Of a stretch of 64,000 nucleotides of DNA, positions 37,282 through 46,846 are shown in pieces. This DNA is from Usitatibacter palustris (lineage in GTDB: Bacteria > Pseudomonadota > Gammaproteobacteria > Burkholderiales > Usitatibacteraceae): NCBI RefSeq assembly GCF_013003985.1, contig NZ_CP053073.1, positions 62,001 through 126,000 on the forward strand. Direction: 5' to 3'. The position numbers were made by a program, and so were the translations under genes. Below the pieces are notes generated by a model, which saw only the letters and a list, made by a program, of their open reading frames with translations, was not told where the DNA came from and did no database searches. Position 1 is the first letter of the stretch. Each line of letters opens with the position of its first letter.

Positions 37282-39297
37282 TTGGCCTTCAGCCCCGCGG
37301 TCGCGAAGCCCCTCGAAAAACTCGGCATCCGCTCGACGTTCGACCTCGTCCTGCATCTTCCGATGCGCTACGAGGACGAAACCCGCCTCACACCGATTCG
37401 CGAAGCCCAGCCCGGCGAAAGCGTGCTCGTCGAAGCCGAGGTTGTGGAGAGCGAAGTGAAGTACCGCGGCCGCCGGACCCTGGTGGCGAAGCTCACCGAC
37501 GGCAAGTCCGAGCTCTGGATCCGTTTCCTCAATTTCTATCCGAGCCAGGTGAAGCAGCTGGAGCCGGGCAAGCGCGTGCGCGTCTTCGGCGAGATCCGCC
37601 CCGGCTTCTTCGGCGACGAGATGGTCCACCCGCGCGTGAAGGTCGTCGGCAAGGACACGCCGCTGCCGAAGTCCCTCACCCCCGTCTATCCCACGACCGC
37701 GGGGCTTTCGCAGCACCAGCTGCGCGAGCTGATCCTGGGTGCCCTCGACAAGCTTGCGCTCGAGGACACGCTCGACAACGCGCTGCTTGCGAAGCTGCGG
37801 CTCGGTGAATTCCGCGAGAGCGTGCTGTTCCTCCACCGGCCGCCACCCGGCGTCGATCGCACGAGCCTGGATGAGCGCACGCACCCGGCGTGGGAACGCC
37901 TCAAGTTCGACGAGATCCTCGCGCAGCAACTGGCGATGCGCATCGCCTACCGCGAGCGGCGCGCGAAGTCGGCGCCGAAGCTTCCCGACAAACACACGCT
38001 CACCAACGCATTGGTGAAGTCCCTTCCGTTCGCGCTCACCAAGGCGCAGAAGAAGTCGTACGCCACGATCGCGCGCGATCTCGCCGAGGCGCATCCGATG
38101 CGCCGCCTGCTGCAAGGCGATGTCGGCAGTGGGAAGACGCTCGTGGCGGCCCTCGCGGCGTTGCAGGCGATCGAGAACGGCGCGCAGGTGGCACTGATGG
38201 CGCCCACCGAGATCCTCGCCGAGCAGCACTTCCTCAAGCTTTCGCACTGGCTCGTTCCGCTGGGCGTGCGGATCGCGTGGGTTGCCGGGAGCCTCAAGGC
38301 GCGCGCGAAGAAGCAGGCGCTCGCCGGGATCGCGGCAGGCGAGACGCAGCTCGCGATCGGTACGCACGCGCTCTTCCAGGGAGACGTCGCGTTCGCCAGG
38401 CTCGGGCTCGCGATCGTCGATGAGCAGCAGCGCTTCGGCGTCGAGCAGCGCCTGGCGCTCGCGGCCAAGGGCGGCGAGCCGCACCAGCTGATGATGAGCG
38501 CCACGCCGATCCCGCGAACGCTCTCGATGAGCTACTTCGCCGACCTCGACGTATCCGTGATCGACGAGCTCCCGCCGGGACGCACGCCGGTGCAGACGAA
38601 GCTCGTCTCCGAAAAGCGCCGCGACGAAGTCATCAAGCGAATCCGCACTGCTTGTGCGGAGGGCGCGCAGGCCTATTGGGTCTGCCCGCTGATCGAGGAA
38701 AGCGAGACGCTGCAGCTGAAGACCGCGCTGGAGACTTTCGAGACGATCAAGGAAACCTTCCCCGATCTCGCCGTGGGCCTCGTGCACGGGCGCCTCAAGG
38801 CCGAGGAGAAGGCGCAGGTGATGGCCGACTTCAAGGCGAAGAAGATCCAGTTGCTGGTCGCGACCACGGTGATCGAGGTGGGCGTGGATGTACCCAATGC
38901 CACGCTCATGGTGATCGAGCACGCCGAACGCATGGGCCTCGCGCAATTGCACCAGCTGCGCGGGCGCGTGGGCCGCGGCGCGAAGAAGAGCCACGCCATC
39001 CTCTTGTATCATCAACCGCTATCGGAAATGGCAAGGGCGCGCCTGAAAGTGATCTACGAAAACAATGATGGCTTCGAGATCGCGCGCGCCGATCTCCAGC
39101 TGCGCGGGCCTGGCGAGTTTCTGGGCGCGCGCCAGAGCGGCGCACCGTTGTTGCGCTTCGCGGACCTCGAGCGCGACGCGCACCTCATCGAAAGTGCACG
39201 CAACGTCGCTGACGACCTCCTTGCCGGCAAGTCGCGCGCCGCCGCGCGTCACCTCGACCGCTGGCTCGGCACGCGCCAGTTCTACCTCAAGGCATGA
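37282..39297 (+). CDS. recG: ATP-dependent DNA helicase RecG
   Basis: A 671-residue superfamily 2 helicase that reverses stalled replication forks. An OB-fold wedge domain precedes Walker A G-D-V-G-S-G-K-T, D-E-Q-Q-R-F-G as motif II, S-A-T-P-I-P-R-T and a C-terminal helicase domain (Q-L-R-G-R-V-G-R-G). A TTG start is used; no in-frame ATG precedes the conserved V-A-K-P-L-E-K-L-G-I. The stop overlaps the ubiC start. Confidence 0.95.
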   Translation: MAFSPAVAKPLEKLGIRSTFDLVLHLPMRYEDETRLTPIREAQPGESVLVEAEVVESEVKYRGRRTLVAKLTDGKSELWIRFLNFYPSQVKQLEPGKRVRVFGEIRPGFFGDEMVHPRVKVVGKDTPLPKSLTPVYPTTAGLSQHQLRELILGALDKLALEDTLDNALLAKLRLGEFRESVLFLHRPPPGVDRTSLDERTHPAWERLKFDEILAQQLAMRIAYRERRAKSAPKLPDKHTLTNALVKSLPFALTKAQKKSYATIARDLAEAHPMRRLLQGDVGSGKTLVAALAALQAIENGAQVALMAPTEILAEQHFLKLSHWLVPLGVRIAWVAGSLKARAKKQALAGIAAGETQLAIGTHALFQGDVAFARLGLAIVDEQQRFGVEQRLALAAKGGEPHQLMMSATPIPRTLSMSYFADLDVSVIDELPPGRTPVQTKLVSEKRRDEVIKRIRTACAEGAQAYWVCPLIEESETLQLKTALETFETIKETFPDLAVGLVHGRLKAEEKAQVMADFKAKKIQLLVATTVIEVGVDVPNATLMVIEHAERMGLAQLHQLRGRVGRGAKKSHAILLYHQPLSEMARARLKVIYENNDGFEIARADLQLRGPGEFLGARQSGAPLLRFADLERDAHLIESARNVADDLLAGKSRAAARHLDRWLGTRQFYLKA

Positions 39298-39821
39298 AGC
39301 GGTGGAAACGCCTCGCGCCGTCCCATGCGGATCCATGGCGAGGCTGGCTCACGTACCGCGGCTCGCTCACCTGGCGCATCGTGTCGCGCGCCGAGGGCTT
39401 TCGTGTCGAGCGCATCCAGCAGCGCCTGCGCCATCCGAATGAAGACGAATACCGCGCGCTCGGCCGGCCGACGCACAAGCGGGCCCTCGTGCGCGAAGTG
39501 ATCCTGCACGCCGGCGGCCGCCCCGTGGTCCTCGCGCACTCGATCGCCGCGCGCCGCGACCTCTTCGGCGTGTGGCGGAGCCTCCGCGGCCTGGGCACGC
39601 GACCGCTCGCCGAAGCGCTCTTCACCGATCCGCTCGTGCGCCGCGAGCCGCTCGAATTCGTGCGCATCGATTTTCGCCATCCGCTCTGGAAGCGCGCGTG
39701 CAAGGTCCTCGGCCGCGAGCTGCCGTCCCTCTGGGCGCGCCGCTCGCTCTTCCGCAAGCGCGGCCGGCCCCTCATGGTGACCGAGGTGTTCCTCCCCGAA
39801 ATTCTCGAGCTCGGCGCATGA
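39294..39821 (+). CDS. ubiC: chorismate--pyruvate lyase
   Basis: A 175-residue UbiC that converts chorismate to 4-hydroxybenzoate plus pyruvate, the entry to ubiquinone. V-R-E-V-I-L-H (Arg) and V-T-E-V-F-L-P (Glu) supply the catalytic residues known from E. coli UbiC. The sequence is otherwise divergent, as usual for the family. It overlaps recG and ubiA by four bases each. Confidence 0.92.
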   Translation: MKRWKRLAPSHADPWRGWLTYRGSLTWRIVSRAEGFRVERIQQRLRHPNEDEYRALGRPTHKRALVREVILHAGGRPVVLAHSIAARRDLFGVWRSLRGLGTRPLAEALFTDPLVRREPLEFVRIDFRHPLWKRACKVLGRELPSLWARRSLFRKRGRPLMVTEVFLPEILELGA

Positions 39822-40693
39822 GCCCGTTCCTCGCGCGCATCGACGCCTACGAAAAGCTGATCCGGCTCGACAAGCCGATCGGCATCCTGCTGCTGCTCTG
39901 GCCGACTCTCTGGGCCTTGTGGCTAGCGCGCCGCGGCGTGCCCGATCCGACGGTGCTGTGGATCTTCATTTTCGGCACCGTGCTCATGCGCTCGGCGGGC
40001 TGCGCGATCAACGACTGGGCCGACCGCAAGTTCGACGCGCATGTCGAACGCACGAAGAACCGGCCGCTCGCAGCAGGGCGCATCGCGCCCTGGGAAGCGC
40101 TCGCGGTCGCCGCGGTGCTCTCGCTCGCCGCATTCCTGATGGTGCTCAAGCTCAACGCGCTCACGATCAAGCTCTCGGTCGTGGCCTTCGCCCTCGCCGC
40201 GATCTACCCCTTCACCAAGCGCTTCTTCGCGATGCCGCAGGCGTGGCTGGGTGTCGCCTTCGGCTTCGGCATCCCGATGGCCTTCGCCGCGCACTGGCAC
40301 GTGGTGCCGCCGCTCGCGTGGGCGCTCCTCGCCGCGAACGTGCTCTGGACGATCGCCTACGACACGGAATACGCGATGGTCGATCGCGATGACGACGTGA
40401 AGCTCGGCATCAAGACCTCGGCGCTGCTGTTCGGCAAGTACGACGTGATCGCCGTGATGACCTGCTACACGCTCTTCATCGTCGCGATGCTCGCGATCGG
40501 CCTCTGGGCAGGCTTCGGGCCGTTCTACTCCGCGGGCCTGCTCGCCGCAGCCATCATCGCGGGCTACCACTATCGCCTCATCCGCACGCGTTCGCGCGAA
40601 GGCTGCTTCAAGGCGTTTCTCCACAACAACTGGATCGGTGCCGCGATCTTCGCGGGCATCGTGGCCGATACATGGCAAAGATCGTCGTCCTGA
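39818..40693 (+). CDS. ubiA: 4-hydroxybenzoate octaprenyltransferase
   Basis: A 291-residue integral membrane prenyltransferase with about eight or nine helices. The two Asp motifs are N-D-W-A-D-R-K-F-D and [12 protein letters not shown]. It attaches the polyprenyl tail to 4-hydroxybenzoate made by UbiC. The ATG overlapping the ubiC stop is used; the frame is open upstream without homology. Confidence 0.96.
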   Translation: MSPFLARIDAYEKLIRLDKPIGILLLLWPTLWALWLARRGVPDPTVLWIFIFGTVLMRSAGCAINDWADRKFDAHVERTKNRPLAAGRIAPWEALAVAAVLSLAAFLMVLKLNALTIKLSVVAFALAAIYPFTKRFFAMPQAWLGVAFGFGIPMAFAAHWHVVPPLAWALLAANVLWTIAYDTEYAMVDRDDDVKLGIKTSALLFGKYDVIAVMTCYTLFIVAMLAIGLWAGFGPFYSAGLLAAAIIAGYHYRLIRTRSREGCFKAFLHNNWIGAAIFAGIVADTWQRSSS

Positions 40694-41193
40694 CCGCGCA
40701 CCCGTACCCGGACCGCTCCCGCGCGCATCGCGTGTTGGTCGATGCGATAAGGGATCTGCCCGACGTGGACGTGCGCTCGCTCTACGGCCGCTACCCCGAC
40801 TTCGACATCGACGTCGCCGCCGAGCAGGCGGCGCTCGAGTCCGCGAGCCTCGTGGTCTGGCTGCATCCGATCTTCTGGTACGGCGTGCCGAGCCTGCTCA
40901 AGCACTGGTTCGACCAGGTGCTCACCAACGGCTGGGCGCACGGCAAGGGCGGGCGCGCGCTCGCGGGCAAGGATTGCCTGTGGGTGGTGACGACAGGCGG
41001 CGACGGCGAGTCGTACTCCGAGAAGGGCCGCCACGAACGCCCCTTCACCGACTACATGCCGCCGATCGAGCACACGGCGCGATACTGCGGGATGAAGTGG
41101 CTCGAGCCGCACGTGCTGCATGGCGCGCACAAGGTCGATGATGGCGTCATTGCGGATGCCGCCGCACGCCTGCGCGCCCAACTCGCCGGATAA
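40672..41193 (+). CDS. kefF: KefF-type NAD(P)H oxidoreductase, antiporter regulator
   Basis: A 173-residue flavodoxin-like quinone reductase ([26 protein letters not shown]). KefF binds KefC and is needed for its full activity in electrophile stress. It overlaps the end of ubiA by 22 bases and lies five bases before kefC. Confidence 0.9.
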   Translation: MAKIVVLTAHPYPDRSRAHRVLVDAIRDLPDVDVRSLYGRYPDFDIDVAAEQAALESASLVVWLHPIFWYGVPSLLKHWFDQVLTNGWAHGKGGRALAGKDCLWVVTTGGDGESYSEKGRHERPFTDYMPPIEHTARYCGMKWLEPHVLHGAHKVDDGVIADAAARLRAQLAG

Positions 41194-41198
41194 CCGCC

Positions 41199-42977
41199 AT
41201 GCTTTTCGAAGCCCTCGTCTTCCTCGCGGCCGCGGTGATCTGCGTGCCGATCCTCTCGCGGCTCGGGTTCGGCTCGATCCTGGGCTACCTCGTCGCGGGC
41301 ATGATCATCGGCCCGTGGGGACTGAGCCTCATCGACAACGTCGAATCGACGCTGCACCTCGCGGAGTTCGGCGTGGTGCTGATGCTCTTCGTGATCGGCC
41401 TGGAGCTCGAGCCCGCGCGCCTGGTCTCGATGCGCCGTGAAATATTCCGCGGCGGTTCGATCCAGCTCTTCGCCTGTGCCGCCGCGCTCGCCGCGGGCCT
41501 CATCGCACTCGAGCTCAACTGGAAGATCGCGCTCGTGGCCGGCGTCACGCTGGCACTTTCCTCCACGGCGATCGCGATGCAGACGCTCGCCGAGCGCAAC
41601 GAATTGCCCACGCCGACGGGCCGTTCGGCCTTCGCGGTGCTGCTCTTCCAGGACATCGCGGCCATCCCGCTCATCGCGCTCGTGCCGCTCATGGGGCACG
41701 TCGACCTTCCCGGCGGACAGTCGGTGTGGATGCGCGTGGGCATCGCCTTCGCGGCGATCGCCGGCGTGGTCGTCATCGGGCGATACCTCACGCGCCCCGC
41801 GTTGCGCCTGATCGCGAGCACGGGCCTGCGCGAGATGTTCACCGCGTTCACGCTGCTGCTCGTGATCGGCATCGCGCTGTTCGCCGGTTTCGCGGGATTG
41901 TCGATGGCCCTCGGGGCCTTCCTCGCCGGCGTGCTGCTCGCCAGTTCCGAGTATCGCCACGCGCTCGAAAGCGACATCGAGCCGTTCAAGGGCCTGCTGC
42001 TGGGGCTCTTCTTCATCGCGGTGGGCATGACGATCGATTTCGATCTGCTCGCCCGCAACCCCGACCGCATCGCGATCCTGGTGGCGGGCCTGCTGGGCCT
42101 CAAGATCCTCGTGTTGCGCCTGATCGCCCCGTGGCTGGGTGTCGCGAAGTCGCAGCGGTGGGTGTTCGCGTTCCTGCTGTCCCAGGGCGGCGAGTTCGCC
42201 TTCGTGGTGTTCGAGGTGGCGCGTGCCGCCAACGTGCTCCCGCGCGAATGGCAGGCGCAGCTCACGATCGCGGTGGCGCTTTCCATGGCCGCTACGCCGA
42301 TGCTGCTGCTCGCCTACGACAAGCTCCTCGCACGCCGCGCGCGCGGCACGGCGGGCGCCGACAAGATCGAAGAGGAAGCGCCGGTGATCATCGCGGGCTT
42401 CGGGCGCTTCGGGCAGATCGTCGGCCGCCTGCTCTTCGCCAATGGCATTCGCGCGGTGGTGCTCGACCACGACCCCGAGCAGGTGGAAACGCTGCGTCGC
42501 TTCGGCTTTCGCGTGTACTACGGGGACGCGACGCGCCTGGATCTGCTTCGCGCAGCAGGCGCCGAGAAGGCGAAGCTGCTCATCAACACGATCGACGACG
42601 TGGCCGACAGCCTCGCGCTCGTCGATCGCGTGCGCACCAACTTCCCGAACGTGCAGATCATCGCCCGTGCGCGCAACGTGCAGCACTACTTCGAGCTGAA
42701 GCTGCGCGGCGTGGAGGTGATCGAGCGCGAAGTGTTCGAAGGTTCGCTTCGCATCGGCCGCCGTGCGCTCGAGGCGCTTGGCACCGAACCGTACCGCGCC
42801 CGCGAGATGGCCGATGCGTTCCGTCGCCACAACGTCGCGCTCATGGACGCCATGTATCCGCACTACCAGGACGACGAGCGATTGATGTCCGTCGCGAAAG
42901 CGGGCCGCCAGCAGCTCGAGGAGCAGTTCGCACAGGACCGCGAGCGCTTCGAGGCGGGGAAAGAGCGCTGGGATTAG
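41199..42977 (+). CDS. kefC: glutathione-regulated potassium/proton antiporter KefC
   Basis: A 592-residue CPA2 antiporter. About 12 membrane segments (residues 1-380) include G-Y-L-V-A-G-M-I-I-G and V-I-G-L-E-L-E-P-A-R-L; an RCK domain follows (I-I-A-G-F-G-R-F-G-Q, then a region to about residue 520), and the tail is Glu/Arg rich. Coupling to kefF supports KefC: K+ efflux and acidification on glutathione-adduct sensing. It is the second CPA2 antiporter in the window and lacks the extra TrkA-C domain of the first. Confidence 0.93.
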   Translation: MLFEALVFLAAAVICVPILSRLGFGSILGYLVAGMIIGPWGLSLIDNVESTLHLAEFGVVLMLFVIGLELEPARLVSMRREIFRGGSIQLFACAAALAAGLIALELNWKIALVAGVTLALSSTAIAMQTLAERNELPTPTGRSAFAVLLFQDIAAIPLIALVPLMGHVDLPGGQSVWMRVGIAFAAIAGVVVIGRYLTRPALRLIASTGLREMFTAFTLLLVIGIALFAGFAGLSMALGAFLAGVLLASSEYRHALESDIEPFKGLLLGLFFIAVGMTIDFDLLARNPDRIAILVAGLLGLKILVLRLIAPWLGVAKSQRWVFAFLLSQGGEFAFVVFEVARAANVLPREWQAQLTIAVALSMAATPMLLLAYDKLLARRARGTAGADKIEEEAPVIIAGFGRFGQIVGRLLFANGIRAVVLDHDPEQVETLRRFGFRVYYGDATRLDLLRAAGAEKAKLLINTIDDVADSLALVDRVRTNFPNVQIIARARNVQHYFELKLRGVEVIEREVFEGSLRIGRRALEALGTEPYRAREMADAFRRHNVALMDAMYPHYQDDERLMSVAKAGRQQLEEQFAQDRERFEAGKERWD

Positions 42978-42996
42978 GAGACGATCGTCGCTTGCT

Positions 42997-43222
42997 CCAC
43001 TGTCATCCTGAGGAGCGCAGCGACGAAGGACCTGCTGTAAGGGGTTAACTGCCTGGCAGGGTCGGTGGCCGAATTCACCTATGACGTCCCGTGCTATGGC
43101 TTGTCACACTCTTCAGGAGGGCGAATGTGACAACCCATAACGCGGCGCGCCATAGGCGTCCGGGAAGCAGCTAACCTCCTAAAGCAGGTCCTTCGTCGCT
43201 GCGCTCCTCAGGATGACAGTGG
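42997..43222. repeat. 226-bp palindromic element bounded by a perfect 40-bp inverted repeat
   Basis: The left arm 42997-43036 and right arm 43183-43222 are exact reverse complements over 40 bases. Between them, 43079-43109 and the segment before 43155 also pair imperfectly, so the whole element can fold as one long hairpin. It contains no gene. It fills almost all of the gap between kefC and the thiolase gene. The arm sequence resembles a short repeat seen dispersed in many bacterial genomes. Read as protein, both arms give H-C-H-P-E-E-R-S-D-E-G-P-A. A MITE-like origin is plausible. Confidence 0.85.
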
Positions 43223-43258
43223 AGAGAGGACGACGATTGGTGGGAATACAATGTGCCC

Positions 43259-44527
43259 ATGAACGCCCGCGAAATTTTCCTCGTCCCCGGAGTCCGCACA
43301 CCCTTCACTCGTGTCGACGGCGCACTGCGCTCCCTCGATGCCGTGGCCCTGTCCGTTCCCGTGGCAAAAGCCATGGCCGGGCAACTAACCGGCGACAAAC
43401 CCGACTTCCTCGTGTGGGGAACGGTCGCACCCAACCTGGGCTGGAGCAACATCGCACGCGAAGTGCTGATCGACGCGGGCATGGACCAGACCACGCCAGC
43501 GTTCAGCACGGTGCTCGCATGCTCGACCTCGATGGTGGGCGCGTTCGAGGCCGCGGGCATGCTCGGCGGCACGCATCACCTCGCGATGGTGGGCGGCGTG
43601 GAGAGCATGAGCCGCGTTCAGATTGGCTTGAAGCAAGGACTTTCGGACTGGATCCGCCGCCTCTCGCAGGCGAGGAGCTTCGGCGAGCGCGTCGACCGGT
43701 TCCTCGAGATCAAGTTCTCTGAAGTAGGCCTGCACGTGCCAAGTGTCGCCAACCGCGCGACGGGAAAAAGCATGGGCGAGCACTGCGAGGAAATGGCCAA
43801 GCAGTGGCGCATCGCGCGCACGGACCAGGACCGCATCGCCTACGAATCGCACGCGCGGGCCGTGAAGGCGATGGCAAATGGATTCTTCGACGACCTCATC
43901 GTCGCGGTCGGCGATGCGCGCAAGGACGGCATCCCGCGCGCCGATTCCACGCCCGAGAAGCTCGCGAGCTTGAAGCCCGCCTTCGACCGCACGAGCGGCC
44001 AGGGCACGATCACTGCGGGCAATGCGTCGCCCCTCACCGATGGTGCCGCGGCGATCTGGGTCGCGACGGAGGAGGGCGCGGCGCGCCTGCCCGCCGGGAA
44101 GCCCCGCGCACGCCTCGTCGATTGGGAAATGGCGGCCGTGGACATCTTCCACGAGGGACTGCTCATGGCGCCCGCCTACGCGATTCCGCGCCTGCTCGCG
44201 CGCCGCGGCCTCACGCTCGCCGCGATCGACCTGTGGGAAATCCATGAGGCCTTCGCCGCGCAGGTGCTGTGCAACGTGGCCGCGCTCGAGAGCGAAGACT
44301 TCCTGCGCGACAAGGTGCGTGTCGATGCGCACTTGGGCAAGTTTCCGTGGGAGAAGTTGAATCCGAACGGCGGCAGTGTCGCGATCGGTCATCCGTTCGG
44401 CGCAACCGGCGCTCGCATCCTCTCGCAGGCCGTGAAGGAACTCGCCGCCATGGGCCCGGGCAAGCGCGCGATCGTGTCCATCTGCGCCGACGGCGGCGTG
44501 GGCACCGTGGCGCTGCTGGAGAGCTAG
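43259..44527 (+). CDS. acetyl-CoA C-acyltransferase (FadI-type thiolase)
   Basis: A 422-residue thiolase. The acyl-accepting Cys is in L-A-C-S-T-S-M-V; N-G-G-S-V-A-I-G-H-P-F-G-A-T-G-A-R and the final C-A-D-G-G-V-G contain the catalytic His and second Cys. The H-E-A-F-A-A-Q segment and overall layout fit FadI rather than FadA, but no fadJ partner is nearby. The ATG at 43259 is preferred over an in-frame GTG two codons before. The palindromic element ends 36 bases upstream, so any promoter must overlap it. Confidence 0.88.
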   Translation: MNAREIFLVPGVRTPFTRVDGALRSLDAVALSVPVAKAMAGQLTGDKPDFLVWGTVAPNLGWSNIAREVLIDAGMDQTTPAFSTVLACSTSMVGAFEAAGMLGGTHHLAMVGGVESMSRVQIGLKQGLSDWIRRLSQARSFGERVDRFLEIKFSEVGLHVPSVANRATGKSMGEHCEEMAKQWRIARTDQDRIAYESHARAVKAMANGFFDDLIVAVGDARKDGIPRADSTPEKLASLKPAFDRTSGQGTITAGNASPLTDGAAAIWVATEEGAARLPAGKPRARLVDWEMAAVDIFHEGLLMAPAYAIPRLLARRGLTLAAIDLWEIHEAFAAQVLCNVAALESEDFLRDKVRVDAHLGKFPWEKLNPNGGSVAIGHPFGATGARILSQAVKELAAMGPGKRAIVSICADGGVGTVALLES

Positions 44528-44528
44528 G

Positions 44529-45191
44529 TTGGACGGCGACATCCTCGCGTCATTCCCGCAAACGCTTCGCCGCGTCGAAGTGCCGTTGGTGCGCGCGACG
44601 AACGAATCGCTGAAGGGCTACGGAAAGCTCGTCGACGACCCGAAGAATTTTGCCGTCGAGATCGTGCCGTGGCCGCTCAAAGGCTGGCGCAAGCTCGATC
44701 CGGGCACCGGCAACCAGGGCGGCACGGTGACCGGCACCTTCGATTTCTGGTGGGAAGGCGACGTGCTGATGGGCCGCAACGACGCGGTCGATCACACGGA
44801 CGAAGAGGACGAATACCTCATCGGCTGGTCGTGCGATCCGCGCGCGGCGCGCCGTGACAACCCCTCACCCGATCACTCGCGCGTCCTGCTCTGGCACGCG
44901 AACTACCATCCCGACGGCGGCCAGCTCTTCTTCCCGACCGATGGCGGCGCGTTCGTCTCGCCGCTGGCCCTTCCGGGCGAGGACGTGAAGCCCGAAGACT
45001 TCGTCTCGTTCTACGTCGAAGGCGGCAAGGGCCTCTACATCCACCCGAACATCTGGCACGAAGCGGTGTTCCCGCTCGCCACGCCCGCGCGCTTCCACGA
45101 CGAGCAAGGCAAGGTGCACGGCCGCGTGAGCTGCAATTTCGCGGAAGAGTTCGGCCTGCTCCTCGACGTCGCGTTAAGGAAGCCGGACTGA
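44529..45191 (+). CDS. ureidoglycolate lyase-like cupin protein
   Basis: A 220-residue protein starting with TTG one base after the thiolase. It has Q-L-F-F-P-T-D-G-G-A-F-V, A-L-P-G-E-D-V-K-P and G-L-Y-I-H-P-N-I-W-H-E-A-V-F, which match the conserved core of AllA-type ureidoglycolate lyases (cupin; ureidoglycolate to glyoxylate plus urea). It is longer than E. coli AllA (about 160), with extra N-terminal sequence. No other purine-degradation gene is nearby, so the substrate is uncertain. Confidence 0.65.
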   Translation: MDGDILASFPQTLRRVEVPLVRATNESLKGYGKLVDDPKNFAVEIVPWPLKGWRKLDPGTGNQGGTVTGTFDFWWEGDVLMGRNDAVDHTDEEDEYLIGWSCDPRAARRDNPSPDHSRVLLWHANYHPDGGQLFFPTDGGAFVSPLALPGEDVKPEDFVSFYVEGGKGLYIHPNIWHEAVFPLATPARFHDEQGKVHGRVSCNFAEEFGLLLDVALRKPD

Positions 45192-45223
45192 CAAAGTCGG
45201 ATAACAGAACAAGGAGAACACCG

Positions 45224-45571
45224 ATGCGCACGCTGCTCGCTGCTTCCGTACTGCTCGCCATTGCCGCCGCCGCGATTCCCGCGCCCGCGGAGGCCTACCC
45301 GGCGAGCGCATGGCGTTCGCGCCCGACAGGCCTCGACAGCGTCGCGGCCTGCACGAAGCGGGGCTTCAAGGCGATGGAATCGGCGCGATTGCAGGCGAAG
45401 GCGAGCGGCAGCGCCGGCGTCTACGGAAACAACCAGACGCTCGCGGCGTATGTGATCTGCGTCGAAGGCGGCCGGACCGCGCTGATCTTCTGCGCCTCCA
45501 CCCAGAAGGGGAAGGATGGCGGCGACTACACCGGCGCGATCTGCGAGACGCTCTGGAAGGCGATGGCCTGA
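45224..45571 (+). CDS. small exported protein of unknown function
   Basis: A 115-residue protein with a clear signal peptide (cleavage near A-E-A-Y, residues 22-25) and a mature part with four cysteines (A-C-T, V-I-C-V, F-C-A, I-C-E), probably two disulfides. The family is not recognised. A good ribosome site (AAGGAG) precedes the ATG, and the leader sequence (CAGAACAAGGAGAA) is the same as before the prepilin at 11199. It is convergent with the amidohydrolase. Confidence 0.7.
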   Translation: MRTLLAASVLLAIAAAAIPAPAEAYPASAWRSRPTGLDSVAACTKRGFKAMESARLQAKASGSAGVYGNNQTLAAYVICVEGGRTALIFCASTQKGKDGGDYTGAICETLWKAMA

Positions 45572-45572
45572 C

Positions 45573-46838
45573 TTACTTGTAGCGGACGCCGTCCTTCATC
45601 ACGAAGCTCACGCGCGACATCACGGCGATTTCCTTCACGGGATCACCAGGCACGGCAACGATGTCGGCGATCTTCCCGGGTTCCAGCGTGCCCAGGTCCT
45701 TCTCGAGGCCCATCACCGTCGCACCGTAGAGCGTCGCGGCGCGAATGGCTTCAAGGGGCGGCATGCCGCCTTCCACCATGTACTCGAACTCCCTCGCATT
45801 CTCGCCGTGCGGTGCCACGCCCTGGTCGGTGCCGAACGCGATCTTCACGCCGGCCTTGTACGCCTTGGCGAACGTGCCCTGGATGAGCGGGCCGATGGCC
45901 GCGGCCTTCACGCGCACGACCTCGGGGAAGAAGCCTGGCACCTTCGCCTTCTCGGCGACGAAGCGGCCGGCGGAGATCGTGGGGATGTACCACGTGCCGT
46001 GCTTCTTCATGAGCTCCATGGCCTCGTCATCCATGTACGTGCCGTGCTCGATCGTCTGCACGCCGGCGCGGATCGCGCGCTTCATGCCTTCCGTGCCGTG
46101 CGCGTGGCAGGTGACGGGCATGCCGTAGTCCTTCGCGGTCGTCGTGATCGCCATCAGTTCCGCATCGATGAGCATGGGCGCATCGCCGCTCTTGCCGAGC
46201 GAGAGCACGCCGCCCGTGGTCGCGATCTTGATGAGGTCGAAACCCTCCTTGTAGCGCTGGCGAACGACGTTGCGCGCCTGGTCGGGCCCGCTCACGATGC
46301 CGCGCTCCGGCCCGGGGTGGCCCATGAGGTCCGCGCGCAATCCGTTGGTCGGATCGCCGTGGCTGCCCGTGGTGCCGACACCGCCCGCAACTTGCAGGCG
46401 TGGTCCCTTGATGCGGCCTTCGTTGATCGCGTTGCGCAGTGCGACGCTCACGCCCGGTGAGGCGCCGAGGTCGCGCGCGGAGGTGAAACCCGCGAGCAGC
46501 GTCTTCTCGGCGTAGACCACCGAACGGATCGCGTAGTCAGGCGGATTAAGGCGCGTGGCCTCGGTGTAGCTCGCGGGTGTGAACTCGCTGCCGAAATGGA
46601 TATGCAAGTCGATGAGCCCGGGCATGCACGTGTGGCCCTTGAGGTCGATCGCGCCCTCGGCCGGCGTGTAGCCCGCGTCGATGCGCACGATGCGCTTGGC
46701 ATCGACCACGATCGTGCGCTCACGCACCACCGAGAGCGTGCGCACGTCAACCAACGCCCCGCAGTGCAGCGTGGTGGGCGCGGCGAAGGCAGCGAAGCTG
46801 GAGAGCGCGAAACAGGCGGCAACAGCGCGTTGGATCAT
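45573..46838 (-). CDS. secreted metal-dependent amidohydrolase (prolidase/imidazolonepropionase-like)
   Basis: A 421-residue exported enzyme with a signal peptide (A-A-F-A-A-P, about residue 19). Metal ligands appear in order: L-H-I-H-F-G, a Lys region I-K-I-A-T-T-G-G, C-H-A-H-G, E-H-G-T-Y-M-D-D, and F-G-T-D-Q-G. This pattern fits binuclear amidohydrolases of the Xaa-Pro dipeptidase-like group. The substrate is unknown. The Met at 46838 opens the signal peptide; the frame is open upstream into sulP, which lies in the same orientation only eight bases away. Confidence 0.85.
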   Translation of the reverse strand: MIQRAVAACFALSSFAAFAAPTTLHCGALVDVRTLSVVRERTIVVDAKRIVRIDAGYTPAEGAIDLKGHTCMPGLIDLHIHFGSEFTPASYTEATRLNPPDYAIRSVVYAEKTLLAGFTSARDLGASPGVSVALRNAINEGRIKGPRLQVAGGVGTTGSHGDPTNGLRADLMGHPGPERGIVSGPDQARNVVRQRYKEGFDLIKIATTGGVLSLGKSGDAPMLIDAELMAITTTAKDYGMPVTCHAHGTEGMKRAIRAGVQTIEHGTYMDDEAMELMKKHGTWYIPTISAGRFVAEKAKVPGFFPEVVRVKAAAIGPLIQGTFAKAYKAGVKIAFGTDQGVAPHGENAREFEYMVEGGMPPLEAIRAATLYGATVMGLEKDLGTLEPGKIADIVAVPGDPVKEIAVMSRVSFVMKDGVRYK

Positions 46839-46846
46839 GGCGGGAC

